From assembly GCA_964445105.1 (NCBI GenBank), contig CAYUJS010000063.1:1-7997 (forward strand): 7,997 bases of DNA, given 5' to 3'. A program made the position numbers and the translations under genes. The DNA is from CAWBNS01 sp964445105 (GTDB taxonomy: Bacteria > Chlamydiota > Chlamydiia > Chlamydiales > JAJFMA01). How positions within the stretch are numbered: position 1 is the first letter of the stretch; every line of letters starts with the position of its first letter. Of this stretch, positions 1 to 6,403 are shown piece by piece. The notes beneath the pieces are model-generated. The model ran no database searches and was not told the origin of the DNA. It saw nothing but the letters and a program-made list of their open reading frames with translations.

Positions 1-85
1 ATGATGATGAGCCGTACGGATTGGGCGCAACCGTCCAGGAGCTTTGAGAAAGAGAGAACTGGCCTGATAGAAAGAGACTAGACAT
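1..85 (-). CDS. Partial N-terminus of a paralogue of the giant ankyrin/LRR kinase-like protein
   Basis: The first 28 codons of a gene that runs off the left edge. Reading the minus strand from the ATG at 83-85 gives a peptide that begins MSSLFLSGQFSLSQSSW and continues with TVAPNPYGSSS. The neighbouring giant protein begins MYGSSPLSQFSFAQNSW and continues with EIAPNPYGSSS. The two align without gaps, with 16 of 28 residues identical, including QFS, SW and APNPYGSSS. A GAGG Shine-Dalgarno-like element lies at 94-97, 8 bases before the ATG. Another ATG at 97-99 is out of frame with the homology, so the one at 85 is preferred. The DNA upstream (99-153) also matches the DNA upstream of the giant gene. 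This is therefore a tandem paralogue with its own leader. Its remaining domains are not visible; a similar kinase/ankyrin/LRR layout is only a guess. The shared N-terminus may be a secretion or targeting tag. Confidence 0.82.
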   Translation of the reverse strand, partial: MSSLFLSGQFSLSQSSWTVAPNPYGSSS

Positions 86-93
86 TGGCGTAG

Positions 94-97
94 CCTC
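94..97 (-). promoter_or_regulatory. Ribosome binding site of the left-edge paralogue
   Basis: GAGG on the minus strand, 8 bases before the ATG at 85. It directly follows TAAACCAT, which occupies the same place as TAAACCA next to the AAAAGG of the giant gene. It supports the choice of start at 85. Confidence 0.55.
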
Positions 98-98
98 A

Positions 99-153
99 TG
101 GTTTATGAAGTAGACAGATTAGCATACATTAAAATTCAAAAACGATTGTTTTT
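99..153 (-). promoter_or_regulatory. Duplicated promoter/leader block, copy 1 (upstream of the left-edge paralogue)
   Basis: A 55-base block that matches 5993-6047 without gaps at 46 positions by hand count. Read in the direction of transcription, both copies contain AATCGTnTTTGAATTTTAA, then a variable AT-rich stretch, then TACTTCATAAACCA, ending next to the ribosome binding site. It lies in the 85-base gap between the stop of the giant gene and the start of the paralogue, only about 17 bases after the stop. Conservation of noncoding DNA at the same distance from both starts implies a promoter or 5' leader. TTGAAT is a plausible -35 element. With a 17-base spacer the -10 would be TGTCTA here and TGTTTA in copy 2, a weak match, so I do not assign hexamers firmly. 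Confidence 0.6.
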
Positions 154-170
154 ATTGGTTATACCTGCCA

Positions 171-3100
171 CTAGCGAATGACAGTGATCCTCGGGTGTGC
201 CGCTAGCAATGCGCTTAGTCCGATGTCCGTGATGCGGGAACACAGAGATAGATCCAAACTGGAAAGGTGCGGGCAGCCTTGAGCCAGCGCGTGCAGTGCG
301 CCGTGCGTGATTTTTGCGCAGTGGGACAGGTTCAGGCTGGAGAGATTGGGGCAGCCTTCAGCCAGGGCTCTCAGGCCAATGTCTGTGATCTGCGTGCACC
401 AAGAAAGATCTAGGCTGGAGAGATTGGGACGGCTCTGGGCCAATGTTATCAATTCATTGTCTTTGATCTGATCGCAACCCCACAGATTCAGGTTGGCAAG
501 GTTGGGGCAGCCCTTAAGTAACGCAGTTATCCCGCTGCCTGTGATCTGCTTGCATTGAGACAGGTCCAAGCTAGAGAGCTTAGGACAGCCTCGAACCAAC
601 GCATCTAGTCCGATATTCGTGATCTGCTTGCACTGAGCTAGGTCCAGGCTAGAAAGCTGGGGACAGCCTCGGGCTAACGTATCCAGCCCGCTGTCTGTGA
701 TGCGATAGCATCCTGAGAGGCTTATGTTTGTAAGCTGCGGACAGCAGTTTGCTAGCATCCCCAATTCAACGTTAGTCAGCCCTTTGCCACAGCTAAGCGG
801 TTTACCCATGAAATAATCCAATGCTAGAGAGACCAGTCGATCCTCCCCCAGGCACCAGGCTTTTAGTCCGAGTAGCATCTCCATGGCCTCTGGACAACGC
901 AGGATCGCCTGTACTAATAGCCCTTCCTCTTGGGTTGATAGCCCCTGTTCCGTGATAACCGGGCGAGGCGGGACATCTCTCAGCTGGATGCAGTGGCTGG
1001 TGGAGGCTTTTAGCCAATCGGCAAACATCCCCCACCAAGGTTGTAGCTGAGGGCAGGCCTTGAGCCGTAACGTCTGCAGCACAAAATCGCTAGGCGCTGG
1101 TCCGACCAACCTAGGGTACCAGCGGTAAAAAGTAGCCCCTTCGTAGAGCTTTACATCGATAGAAGATAGCGTCCAACATGCCTCCACAGATAGGTGCTTT
1201 AGCGTATGGCTTATTGTTAATTGTTGTAACTTTGGGCAAAGGAGAATCTGTAACCGATAGAGAGTGGGATGTGGCAGCTGTAGCTGGGTGATTTCGGGAA
1301 GGTTGGCCAGACAGAGATGGGAAAGATGTTGAGCTTGTGAAAGCTGTGTCAAAAGCCAATTATCGACCTGGCAAGCCCGTAGTTCAAGCTTGAGCAGCAA
1401 CGGAGAATTAAATAATATTTGGGTAAGAAAGGCTCTATCTAAGGCTGCACAGCCCGAAAGACACAGCGTGCGGTAGTTACCTTTGAGAATTTCGCCGAGG
1501 AGCCTTTTCTGTTTCGCCAGGTCGGGCAGTCCCTGATGCTGCATAGCGCCAAAGTCGATACCCTCAAAGGCTCCAGGCAATCCGTTGATAACCTTCTCTT
1601 TAGAGGTGTCTAGTTTCAGTTGATTAAATGGGGCAGGATCTCCCTCCTGCAAAGCTTGGCGGATCCTGCTTAGTTGCTCTGCACGGATTTCGATTTCTTG
1701 TTGGATAGCCTTTAACTCGCGCAGGGCGAGGGTAGGACCATACTCAAAAACCTCTTGATGGAGGGCCTTTTCTGGGATTGTCATCAACCTGATGATCTCG
1801 TGGCTGCCGTTGATGCTTTGGCGGCGTCCGGCGACAGCCTCGCAGTATTGAGTTTTGGTGATGGAGAGGAATCGCTCCAAAGGCGTTTTGTGCGTCCGGA
1901 AAGCCTCCTCATAGCGTATGCCCAGTTGAGGAATGACTAGGCGCAGAGCTTCCATGCCTGTAAGCTGGGCAGATTCCTTTAGAGCAATCTGTAAACGCTG
2001 AAATTTCTGATAGATATCGACCAGGTAACCGGGCCTAAATGGGATGGGGATCACCATGCCGCTGTTCTTACCGCTCTTCTTGAAGAGCGTGCGGCGCTCT
2101 TTGGATGAAAACAAATTGCAGTAGTGCTGGTTTTGACGCTCGAGCTGCTCGAGCCAGAGGCGTAATAGTCGCTCCGGACTAAATGAGAGAAAGCGTTCAC
2201 GCGCTGCCGGGTGAATAGGATGGTTGGCCTGGTCGAGACAATAGAGAATGCATTTGACGAGCGCAACCGCATCCCCTTCTCTTACTAAAGGGGGAACGAA
2301 AGCGTGGTCATTGTCGATGCCTACCAAGCGATAGGTACCCTCAGGCTGTGGTTCAAGAATAAAGTTATCAGGCTTGGCGTCTTCAAAGTTGACCAGCATA
2401 GAGGCGAGTAGAAGCTCGGAAAAAGCCAGTGGATCGAGTTTTTCCAACCTTCGCGTTTTTACAGGATCCTGGAGCACATCTTGGAGGTTGTCGCCTTGAA
2501 TTGCCTGCGAGATCAGTACAGGATAGCTGCGGCCGCGAGGAAGGGTAAGCCGCACAAAATCCGTAAAGGAGGTGCCGTGACCAATCAGCCATTCAAAAAG
2601 CTTATCGACGGCATATTCTATTCCTGGCATCTCTGGGTACTGCTTGAAAAAAAGCTCATGACCGCCAGGAAGAGTCAGCTTACCTACGTTGCGGCGTCCA
2701 TAGTTAAGCTGAGAGACGATGTCTCCATGATTGTCTAGTAGGTGTTTGGTAAGATTAGGTGGAAGGGAGACCTCACCTAGCTGGACCTCTTTTAGAGTTA
2801 CCTGGGAATCTGTAGAACTAGAACGCAAAGCGTCTAAAGCTAAGTGCCAGCGCAAGAGAAGGCTGTGGCTTTTTAAAAGGACGTAAAATTTCTCAAGGTT
2901 GGGACGAGAAGCGAAAAAGGCGCGGGCAGCTTCGACATCGAGTGTGCGGCCGGCTCCTTGCTGAATTAGTTGTTGAACGAGACGCTCGTTTTGCTGTTCA
3001 ATCGCGTAGTCAAGAGGGGTTCGATTTTGATCGTCCAGTAGGTCTGAGGTGGCTCCTTTTCGAATCAAGTAAGCCAGTAGCGGCTCGGCCTGTTCTGGAG

Positions 3101-5978
3101 CGGCTTCTGCTACGCTGACTAGGTGGTGCAAGGAACCCCATCCGCGGCGGCCAGCAGCAAGATTAAATAGGATGTTTGGCTGCTCTCCTAAAAAACGAAC
3201 CGCTTCTGCGGTTTCTGTCGGGGACTTTCGAAAGTGTTGCAGACAAAGCGAAAGCGCGCTTCTGCCTCCCAGGTCCAGTGCCTGGAGGTCAGCTCTGTAA
3301 TGAACTAGCAACTTGATCATCTCTAGGTCTAGAGTGAGACAAGCGAGTAAGAGCGCAGTCTGTTCCTCCGGATTTCTTGTTTCGATCAAAGAAACTTCGA
3401 TCTCTTTGTGCTCTAAATAATGCCTTTTCTCCTCTTCCAACAAACGCCCAACGAGCGCGGTATGGCCCTGCTTTACAGCCATGAGAAAAAACTCACATCT
3501 TGAGAAAGGATCGCCTGGGCCTCCTGGGGTGGTGAGGCTGTGTACCAGATGAGGAAACGCGCGTAGAGCCTTGCCCATGAGAGAAACTTGTAGCTTAAGG
3601 GGGAAAGAACAGAGCTGTAGGCCTTGTAAAAACGACAAGGCCGCTTCTGCCAGGATCTGCTTTTCGATCCTAATTGCGCGGGGTTCTTCCTTAGTTGAAA
3701 ACAAGCGGGGGACCTCTCCATAGGCCATCTCCGGGGTGTCGGTAATGCTTAGAGCTTGTTGGCAGACCTTGTTCAGTTCCGGCTGAATGGCTTGCAGAAG
3801 ATCCCGGTGAGTAGAATCGGGATCTTCTTTAAGCTTTGCCGTTAGCGCCTGAACCTTTTTGTAAATTGAGAGGACTAGCCCTGTCTCGATTTTTAAAGGG
3901 ATATGAAGAGCTTCTAAACCTCCCTCGCAAAGATCGCCTTCGGTAAGCACCCCTTGCCTTTGCCAACGCATATAGCGCTGGTTTTGTTCCTCCAGAGCCA
4001 CCAACCAATCGAAAACGAAAGCTTCGGGTGTTGTTTCTAAGAGCTTTTGTGCGATTGAGCTGTCAAACGGGCGATGCATAGGTTGATCCAACAGATAGAG
4101 AATGGTTCTAACGGCGTTCTCGTTAGGGGCAAAGGCAAGATCGTTGTCGATGCCAACCAGCGAAAGAGACTGCACACCGTCTCGCTCATCTCTTTCGAGA
4201 GTGACCATAATATTGTCTGTTTTGTGATCGCAGGGGTTAGTCAGCAGCGAGACAACGAAGTGGGCACTAAAGTTAACAGGGTCGAAACGGCTCATAAGCT
4301 TAGGCAGCTCGCTGAGAAGCTGCTGCGCGGAAAGCTTTGGGAAGTATTGTTTGGCCTTCTGCGCATGGAAGCAGAGATCTGTCAGCTCGGTAAAAGAAAC
4401 ACCTCTCAATTTTTTTTTGGCAGAAATGACGACAAGGTCTGGATATTGTATCAGTAAGGCCAGAGCGTCGACCAAAAGGCCGGTGGAATAGCGAGAAATA
4501 TGTACACAAAAATCTCTTTTTGTCTGATCTGCTGAAGGCCGATCCAAAAATTCTAAGCATCTTTTAAAAGCTGGTTGGGTGTTAAAATGTGCTTCGTAAG
4601 CATTCACCAAGCGTTCTGCAGCCTCCTCCAAGTTTAGACTGGACAATGCTTCTTGCGAAAGATGGGGGTAGTTTTCAAAGAACTCTCTTTGCCACTCTTC
4701 TCCCACGAACCATAAAAAGGCCTCTCGACTAAGGTCAATACCAAGGCAGCTTTCTAAAAAAGGCAGCACATTGGCCATTCCCAGTAGCTCCCGCAGGCAC
4801 ATGCCTTGGATGCCATAGCTCGCTTGCAGAACGCGTTCGTAGGGATTGGGCTCTTCGGCGAAAAAAACGTTCCGGACCTTAGCTAAGGCAGTTGGAGCAA
4901 CGCCCTGGCACCCAAGCAGCTGGTAGAAGGCATACACCGCAAATTCCATCTCTGGACCGATGTAAAACATGCCCTCTGGATTTGGCTTGTAGTAGACCCC
5001 CTGTTTGTGACAGACCGCATGAATGCCGTCTTTATTCTTTTTGCAGATGTTACCTTTTTCATCGCGGCTGAGCAGGTCGCGCGCCTCGCTCTGGTCTAGC
5101 GAAAAAAACCCTAGTCCTACGCCGCTCAGTTGTGCTTGGGGTGTGAGAAGCTCGCGCCTCTTTCCTTCAGAAGCTTTGCTGAATTCATCCAAAAAACTTC
5201 GGTAGATTCCAAGGATGCTCTTTAGGGGGGCGCAAAAAACTTTCACGCGGCTTTCGGAAGATCTCCCCTGCAGGTGGTGGAGCAAAGTCACGCAGGTTTG
5301 CTTGACTTCCTCTATTCGCTTTAAAGACTCGGTGGAATCTGGCTGGCTCCGGAAGTAACACGCAGGAGGCTGAAGCTCGGGTAGCAATCCTCGTAAACGC
5401 TCGATTAAGGGATCGTCTTGGATGGCATACGGCAATTGCTCGTGCAGCATGGCGATAGCAGCGCCAAAAAGATCGGGCTTCAGAGAGGGAAGTTGCAAAA
5501 TACGTTCGTAGAGACGCCAAAAGCTATCTTGTACTGGTGTAAACGAATGTAGATAGAGCGCGGTGGCGGCTTGTTCGGCATGAATGAGATGTTGATTGAG
5601 TGCATCCAAGAGTCGCTCCGAACCGGATAGTCCTTGAGCGTCCTTGAGCATCTCTTTGAGTTGGAGGATGCGAATTTGGTATTGGTCAAGCTGAAAACAG
5701 GGCTCTGCTTGTAGTGCCTCATTGAGTTGTGAAGAAAGTCTAGCTAGTTGTTCCTCGTTTACTGAACGAGGAAACCGCGCAAGCTGGTGAAGCTGCTCGA
5801 TCAGGTCCCGAAAAAGGCGAGGGGGCTTTTCTTCTAATGTTCTTACAATAGCCGGCTCTTCGGTCATGCGATCATCCGCAGGGGGTGCAGAAGAGGACGA
5901 TGACCCGTACGGGTTGGGAGCGATCTCCCAAGAATTTTGGGCAAAAGAAAATTGACTTAGCGGACTAGAGCCATACAT
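171..5978 (-). CDS. Giant multidomain effector-like protein: two kinase-like modules, ankyrin repeats, LRR array
   Basis: A 1935-residue protein, probably a secreted host-directed effector (inferred). Start: ATG at 5978, with AAAAGG 9 bases upstream and an N-terminus shared with the paralogue at 1-85. Domains by residue: Ser-rich tag 1-35; mostly helical region about 50-300; kinase-like module 1 about 318-720; ankyrin repeats about 826-1011; kinase-like module 2 about 1091-1360; coiled-coil-prone helix about 1415-1447; degenerate LRRs about 1501-1645; seven 26-residue cysteine-containing LRRs 1746-1927. Both kinase-like modules keep a candidate Lys (K331, K1112), a following Glu (E345, E1121), a DxKxDN loop (D584-N589, D1200-N1205) and a GIDNDxAF motif (609-616, 1220-1227). 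These resemble the catalytic and metal-binding motifs of type II phosphatidylinositol 4-kinases; HipA-like or protein kinase activity is also possible. I see no signal peptide or membrane helix, which fits a cytosolic or injected protein. No F-box was recognised before the LRRs. The reading frame is intact throughout. Confidence 0.9.
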   Translation of the reverse strand: MYGSSPLSQFSFAQNSWEIAPNPYGSSSSSAPPADDRMTEEPAIVRTLEEKPPRLFRDLIEQLHQLARFPRSVNEEQLARLSSQLNEALQAEPCFQLDQYQIRILQLKEMLKDAQGLSGSERLLDALNQHLIHAEQAATALYLHSFTPVQDSFWRLYERILQLPSLKPDLFGAAIAMLHEQLPYAIQDDPLIERLRGLLPELQPPACYFRSQPDSTESLKRIEEVKQTCVTLLHHLQGRSSESRVKVFCAPLKSILGIYRSFLDEFSKASEGKRRELLTPQAQLSGVGLGFFSLDQSEARDLLSRDEKGNICKKNKDGIHAVCHKQGVYYKPNPEGMFYIGPEMEFAVYAFYQLLGCQGVAPTALAKVRNVFFAEEPNPYERVLQASYGIQGMCLRELLGMANVLPFLESCLGIDLSREAFLWFVGEEWQREFFENYPHLSQEALSSLNLEEAAERLVNAYEAHFNTQPAFKRCLEFLDRPSADQTKRDFCVHISRYSTGLLVDALALLIQYPDLVVISAKKKLRGVSFTELTDLCFHAQKAKQYFPKLSAQQLLSELPKLMSRFDPVNFSAHFVVSLLTNPCDHKTDNIMVTLERDERDGVQSLSLVGIDNDLAFAPNENAVRTILYLLDQPMHRPFDSSIAQKLLETTPEAFVFDWLVALEEQNQRYMRWQRQGVLTEGDLCEGGLEALHIPLKIETGLVLSIYKKVQALTAKLKEDPDSTHRDLLQAIQPELNKVCQQALSITDTPEMAYGEVPRLFSTKEEPRAIRIEKQILAEAALSFLQGLQLCSFPLKLQVSLMGKALRAFPHLVHSLTTPGGPGDPFSRCEFFLMAVKQGHTALVGRLLEEEKRHYLEHKEIEVSLIETRNPEEQTALLLACLTLDLEMIKLLVHYRADLQALDLGGRSALSLCLQHFRKSPTETAEAVRFLGEQPNILFNLAAGRRGWGSLHHLVSVAEAAPEQAEPLLAYLIRKGATSDLLDDQNRTPLDYAIEQQNERLVQQLIQQGAGRTLDVEAARAFFASRPNLEKFYVLLKSHSLLLRWHLALDALRSSSTDSQVTLKEVQLGEVSLPPNLTKHLLDNHGDIVSQLNYGRRNVGKLTLPGGHELFFKQYPEMPGIEYAVDKLFEWLIGHGTSFTDFVRLTLPRGRSYPVLISQAIQGDNLQDVLQDPVKTRRLEKLDPLAFSELLLASMLVNFEDAKPDNFILEPQPEGTYRLVGIDNDHAFVPPLVREGDAVALVKCILYCLDQANHPIHPAARERFLSFSPERLLRLWLEQLERQNQHYCNLFSSKERRTLFKKSGKNSGMVIPIPFRPGYLVDIYQKFQRLQIALKESAQLTGMEALRLVIPQLGIRYEEAFRTHKTPLERFLSITKTQYCEAVAGRRQSINGSHEIIRLMTIPEKALHQEVFEYGPTLALRELKAIQQEIEIRAEQLSRIRQALQEGDPAPFNQLKLDTSKEKVINGLPGAFEGIDFGAMQHQGLPDLAKQKRLLGEILKGNYRTLCLSGCAALDRAFLTQILFNSPLLLKLELRACQVDNWLLTQLSQAQHLSHLCLANLPEITQLQLPHPTLYRLQILLCPKLQQLTISHTLKHLSVEACWTLSSIDVKLYEGATFYRWYPRLVGPAPSDFVLQTLRLKACPQLQPWWGMFADWLKASTSHCIQLRDVPPRPVITEQGLSTQEEGLLVQAILRCPEAMEMLLGLKAWCLGEDRLVSLALDYFMGKPLSCGKGLTNVELGMLANCCPQLTNISLSGCYRITDSGLDTLARGCPQLSSLDLAQCKQITNIGLDALVRGCPKLSSLDLSQCKQITGSGITALLKGCPNLANLNLWGCDQIKDNELITLAQSRPNLSSLDLSWCTQITDIGLRALAEGCPNLSSLNLSHCAKITHGALHALAQGCPHLSSLDLSLCSRITDIGLSALLAAHPRITVIR
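198..743 (-). repeat. Seven tandem 78-base coding repeats (26-residue cysteine-containing LRRs)
   Basis: Residues 1746-1927 of the giant protein are seven consecutive 26-residue units without gaps, of the form CPxLSSLDLSxCxxITDxGLxALAxG. This is the cysteine-containing (AMN1/FBXL-type) LRR class, best known from substrate-recognition subunits of eukaryotic SCF ubiquitin ligases. The period is visible in the DNA: GTGATCTGC-type words recur at 385, 463, 541 and 619 on the plus strand, exactly 78 bases apart. The units at 541 and 619 are especially alike in DNA, which suggests recent duplication or gene conversion. The array ends only eight residues before the stop. Its expected role is a curved protein-binding surface. 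Confidence 0.9.
1044..1478 (-). other. Degenerate LRR segment
   Basis: Residues about 1501-1645 show irregular LRR-like phrases (YRTLCLSGCAAL, LLKLELRACQV, LSHLCLANLPEI, LQQLTISHTLKHLSVEAC, LQTLRLKACPQL) with variable spacing. They are probably older, diverged repeats of the same superhelix. About 100 non-repeat residues separate them from the regular array. Boundaries are by eye. Confidence 0.6.
1899..2708 (-). other. Kinase-like module 2 of the giant protein
   Basis: Residues about 1091-1360. In order: GKLTLPGGHELFFKQ with candidate ATP-binding K1112; GIEYAVDKLFEWLIG with candidate Glu E1121; VLISQAIQGDNLQDVL, a hinge-like strand; EDAKPDNFIL, a catalytic-loop candidate; LVGIDNDHAFVPP, a metal-binding candidate; then a helical tail with LYCLDQ, LERQNQHY and VDIYQKFQRLQIALKE. 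The order and spacing resemble PI3/4-kinase-like folds, especially the DxxxDN and AIDNGLAF motifs of type II PI4-kinases as I know them. Its key residues are intact, so activity is plausible. It is more compact than module 1. Confidence 0.55.
2946..3503 (-). other. Ankyrin repeat block of the giant protein
   Basis: Residues about 826-1011 hold four or five ankyrin-like repeats. The clearest phrases are FLMAVKQGHTALVGRLLEE, TALLLACLTLDLEMIKLLVHYRADLQALD, SALSLCLQHF, SLHHLVS with LLAYLIRKGATSDLLD, and RTPLDYAIEQQNERLVQQL. The last repeats are nearest to consensus. The block lies between the two kinase-like modules and probably binds a partner. Confidence 0.8.
3819..5027 (-). other. Kinase-like module 1 of the giant protein
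   Basis: Residues about 318-720. It has GVYYKPNPEGMF with candidate K331, GPEMEFAVYAFYQLLG with E345, VLQASYGIQGMCLRELL as hinge-like strand, NPCDHKTDNIMV as catalytic-loop candidate, LSLVGIDNDLAFAP as metal-binding candidate, then LYLLDQ, LEEQNQRY and LSIYKKVQALTAKLKE. The same landmarks occur in the same order in module 2, so the two are diverged duplicates. About 160 extra residues (about 402-560) sit between the hinge-like strand and the catalytic loop and are absent from module 2. Confidence 0.55.
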
Positions 5979-5987
5979 CGACGGCGA

Positions 5988-5993
5988 CCTTTT
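5988..5993 (-). promoter_or_regulatory. Ribosome binding site of the giant gene
   Basis: AAAAGG on the minus strand, 9 bases before the ATG at 5978 and overlapping the end of the TAAACCA leader word. Together with the N-terminal match to the paralogue it fixes the start. Confidence 0.6.
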
Positions 5994-6047
5994 GGTTTAT
6001 GAAGTAAACAAGATATCATAAGTTAAAATTCAAAGACGATTATTTTT
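5993..6047 (-). promoter_or_regulatory. Duplicated promoter/leader block, copy 2 (upstream of the giant gene)
   Basis: This block is the counterpart of 99-153: 46 of 55 positions identical, no gaps. Both contain TTTGAATTTTAA and TACTTCATAAACCA at the same distance from the start codon. Homology fades upstream of about 6047, so the shared unit appears to be promoter plus leader only. A TTGAAT -35-like element is present; the -10 is not clear. Confidence 0.6.
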
Positions 6048-6348
6048 GCTATTTTTGGGCTTTGCCCCAGATCTAAGCATACGGCGATGCCGCAGCGCAC
6101 CCGTTGTCAATCGGCGACGCTTGCCTAGCCAAAGAAAGGATAAGGTCTAAAGTAAATAGTCACCACTATCTCGCCACTGCCTACCCTTACATGAAAGACA
6201 AGTCAACGGGTGTGTTTGAGAGGTGATGCTGGCACATGGCATGCCGTCTGGACGCGGTAGGGACGCCGGTAACTCACAGTGTGCCTGAGATGCTTTGTGG
6301 GTGTTTTTCAGCTTCCGCCCGCGATTTCCTTATGAGCCATTTTAAATA
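6048..6348. other. About 300 bases without a recognisable gene
   Basis: Between the leader block and the terminator I see no convincing gene on either strand. Stops interrupt all frames. The longest reading frame I noted is 37 codons on the plus strand (ATG at 6236, stop ending at 6349), without a clear Shine-Dalgarno or recognisable product. Base composition is more GC-rich than in the leader block. No tRNA-like cloverleaf or clear IS terminal repeats were recognised. It could be a remnant of a decayed gene or mobile element, but the sequence alone does not show it. Confidence 0.4.
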
Positions 6349-6374
6349 GGCGCCCCTGCTTCTGCTGGGGTGCC
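6349..6374 (-). terminator. Hairpin terminator downstream of the stefin-like gene
   Basis: On the minus strand GGCACCCCAGC pairs with GCAGGGGCGCC across an AGAA loop. There are nine pairs interrupted by one A-C and one A-A mismatch. TATTTAAAAT follows, a modest T-containing tail. It begins about 30 bases after the stop at 6404, the usual place for an intrinsic terminator. The weak T tract keeps confidence moderate. Confidence 0.55.
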
Positions 6375-6403
6375 ATCGCGCTAGGTGTACAATCGAAAAC
6401 CAA

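Noticed and set aside
198..743. Regular repeats that might suggest a CRISPR array or satellite
   Set aside because: The 78-base period is a multiple of three, there are no unique spacers, and the translation gives seven textbook LRRs.
1400..1620. Possible F-box before the LRRs, as in FBXL proteins
   Set aside because: The LRR class suggests it, but I could not find an LPxE-type F-box pattern; the region holds a coiled-coil-prone helix and degenerate LRRs.
4074..4457. A 127-codon plus-strand reading frame
   Set aside because: It lies wholly opposite kinase-like module 1, whose motifs are intact on the minus strand, and it has no recognisable domain. It is a shadow frame.
5185..5520. A 111-codon second minus-strand reading frame
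   Set aside because: It overlaps the giant gene in another frame, is Arg/Ala-rich as expected for a shadow, and has no domain.
6236..6349. Short plus-strand reading frame of 37 codons in the intergenic stretch
   Set aside because: It has no good ribosome binding site, no recognisable product, and runs into the terminator hairpin of the convergent gene.
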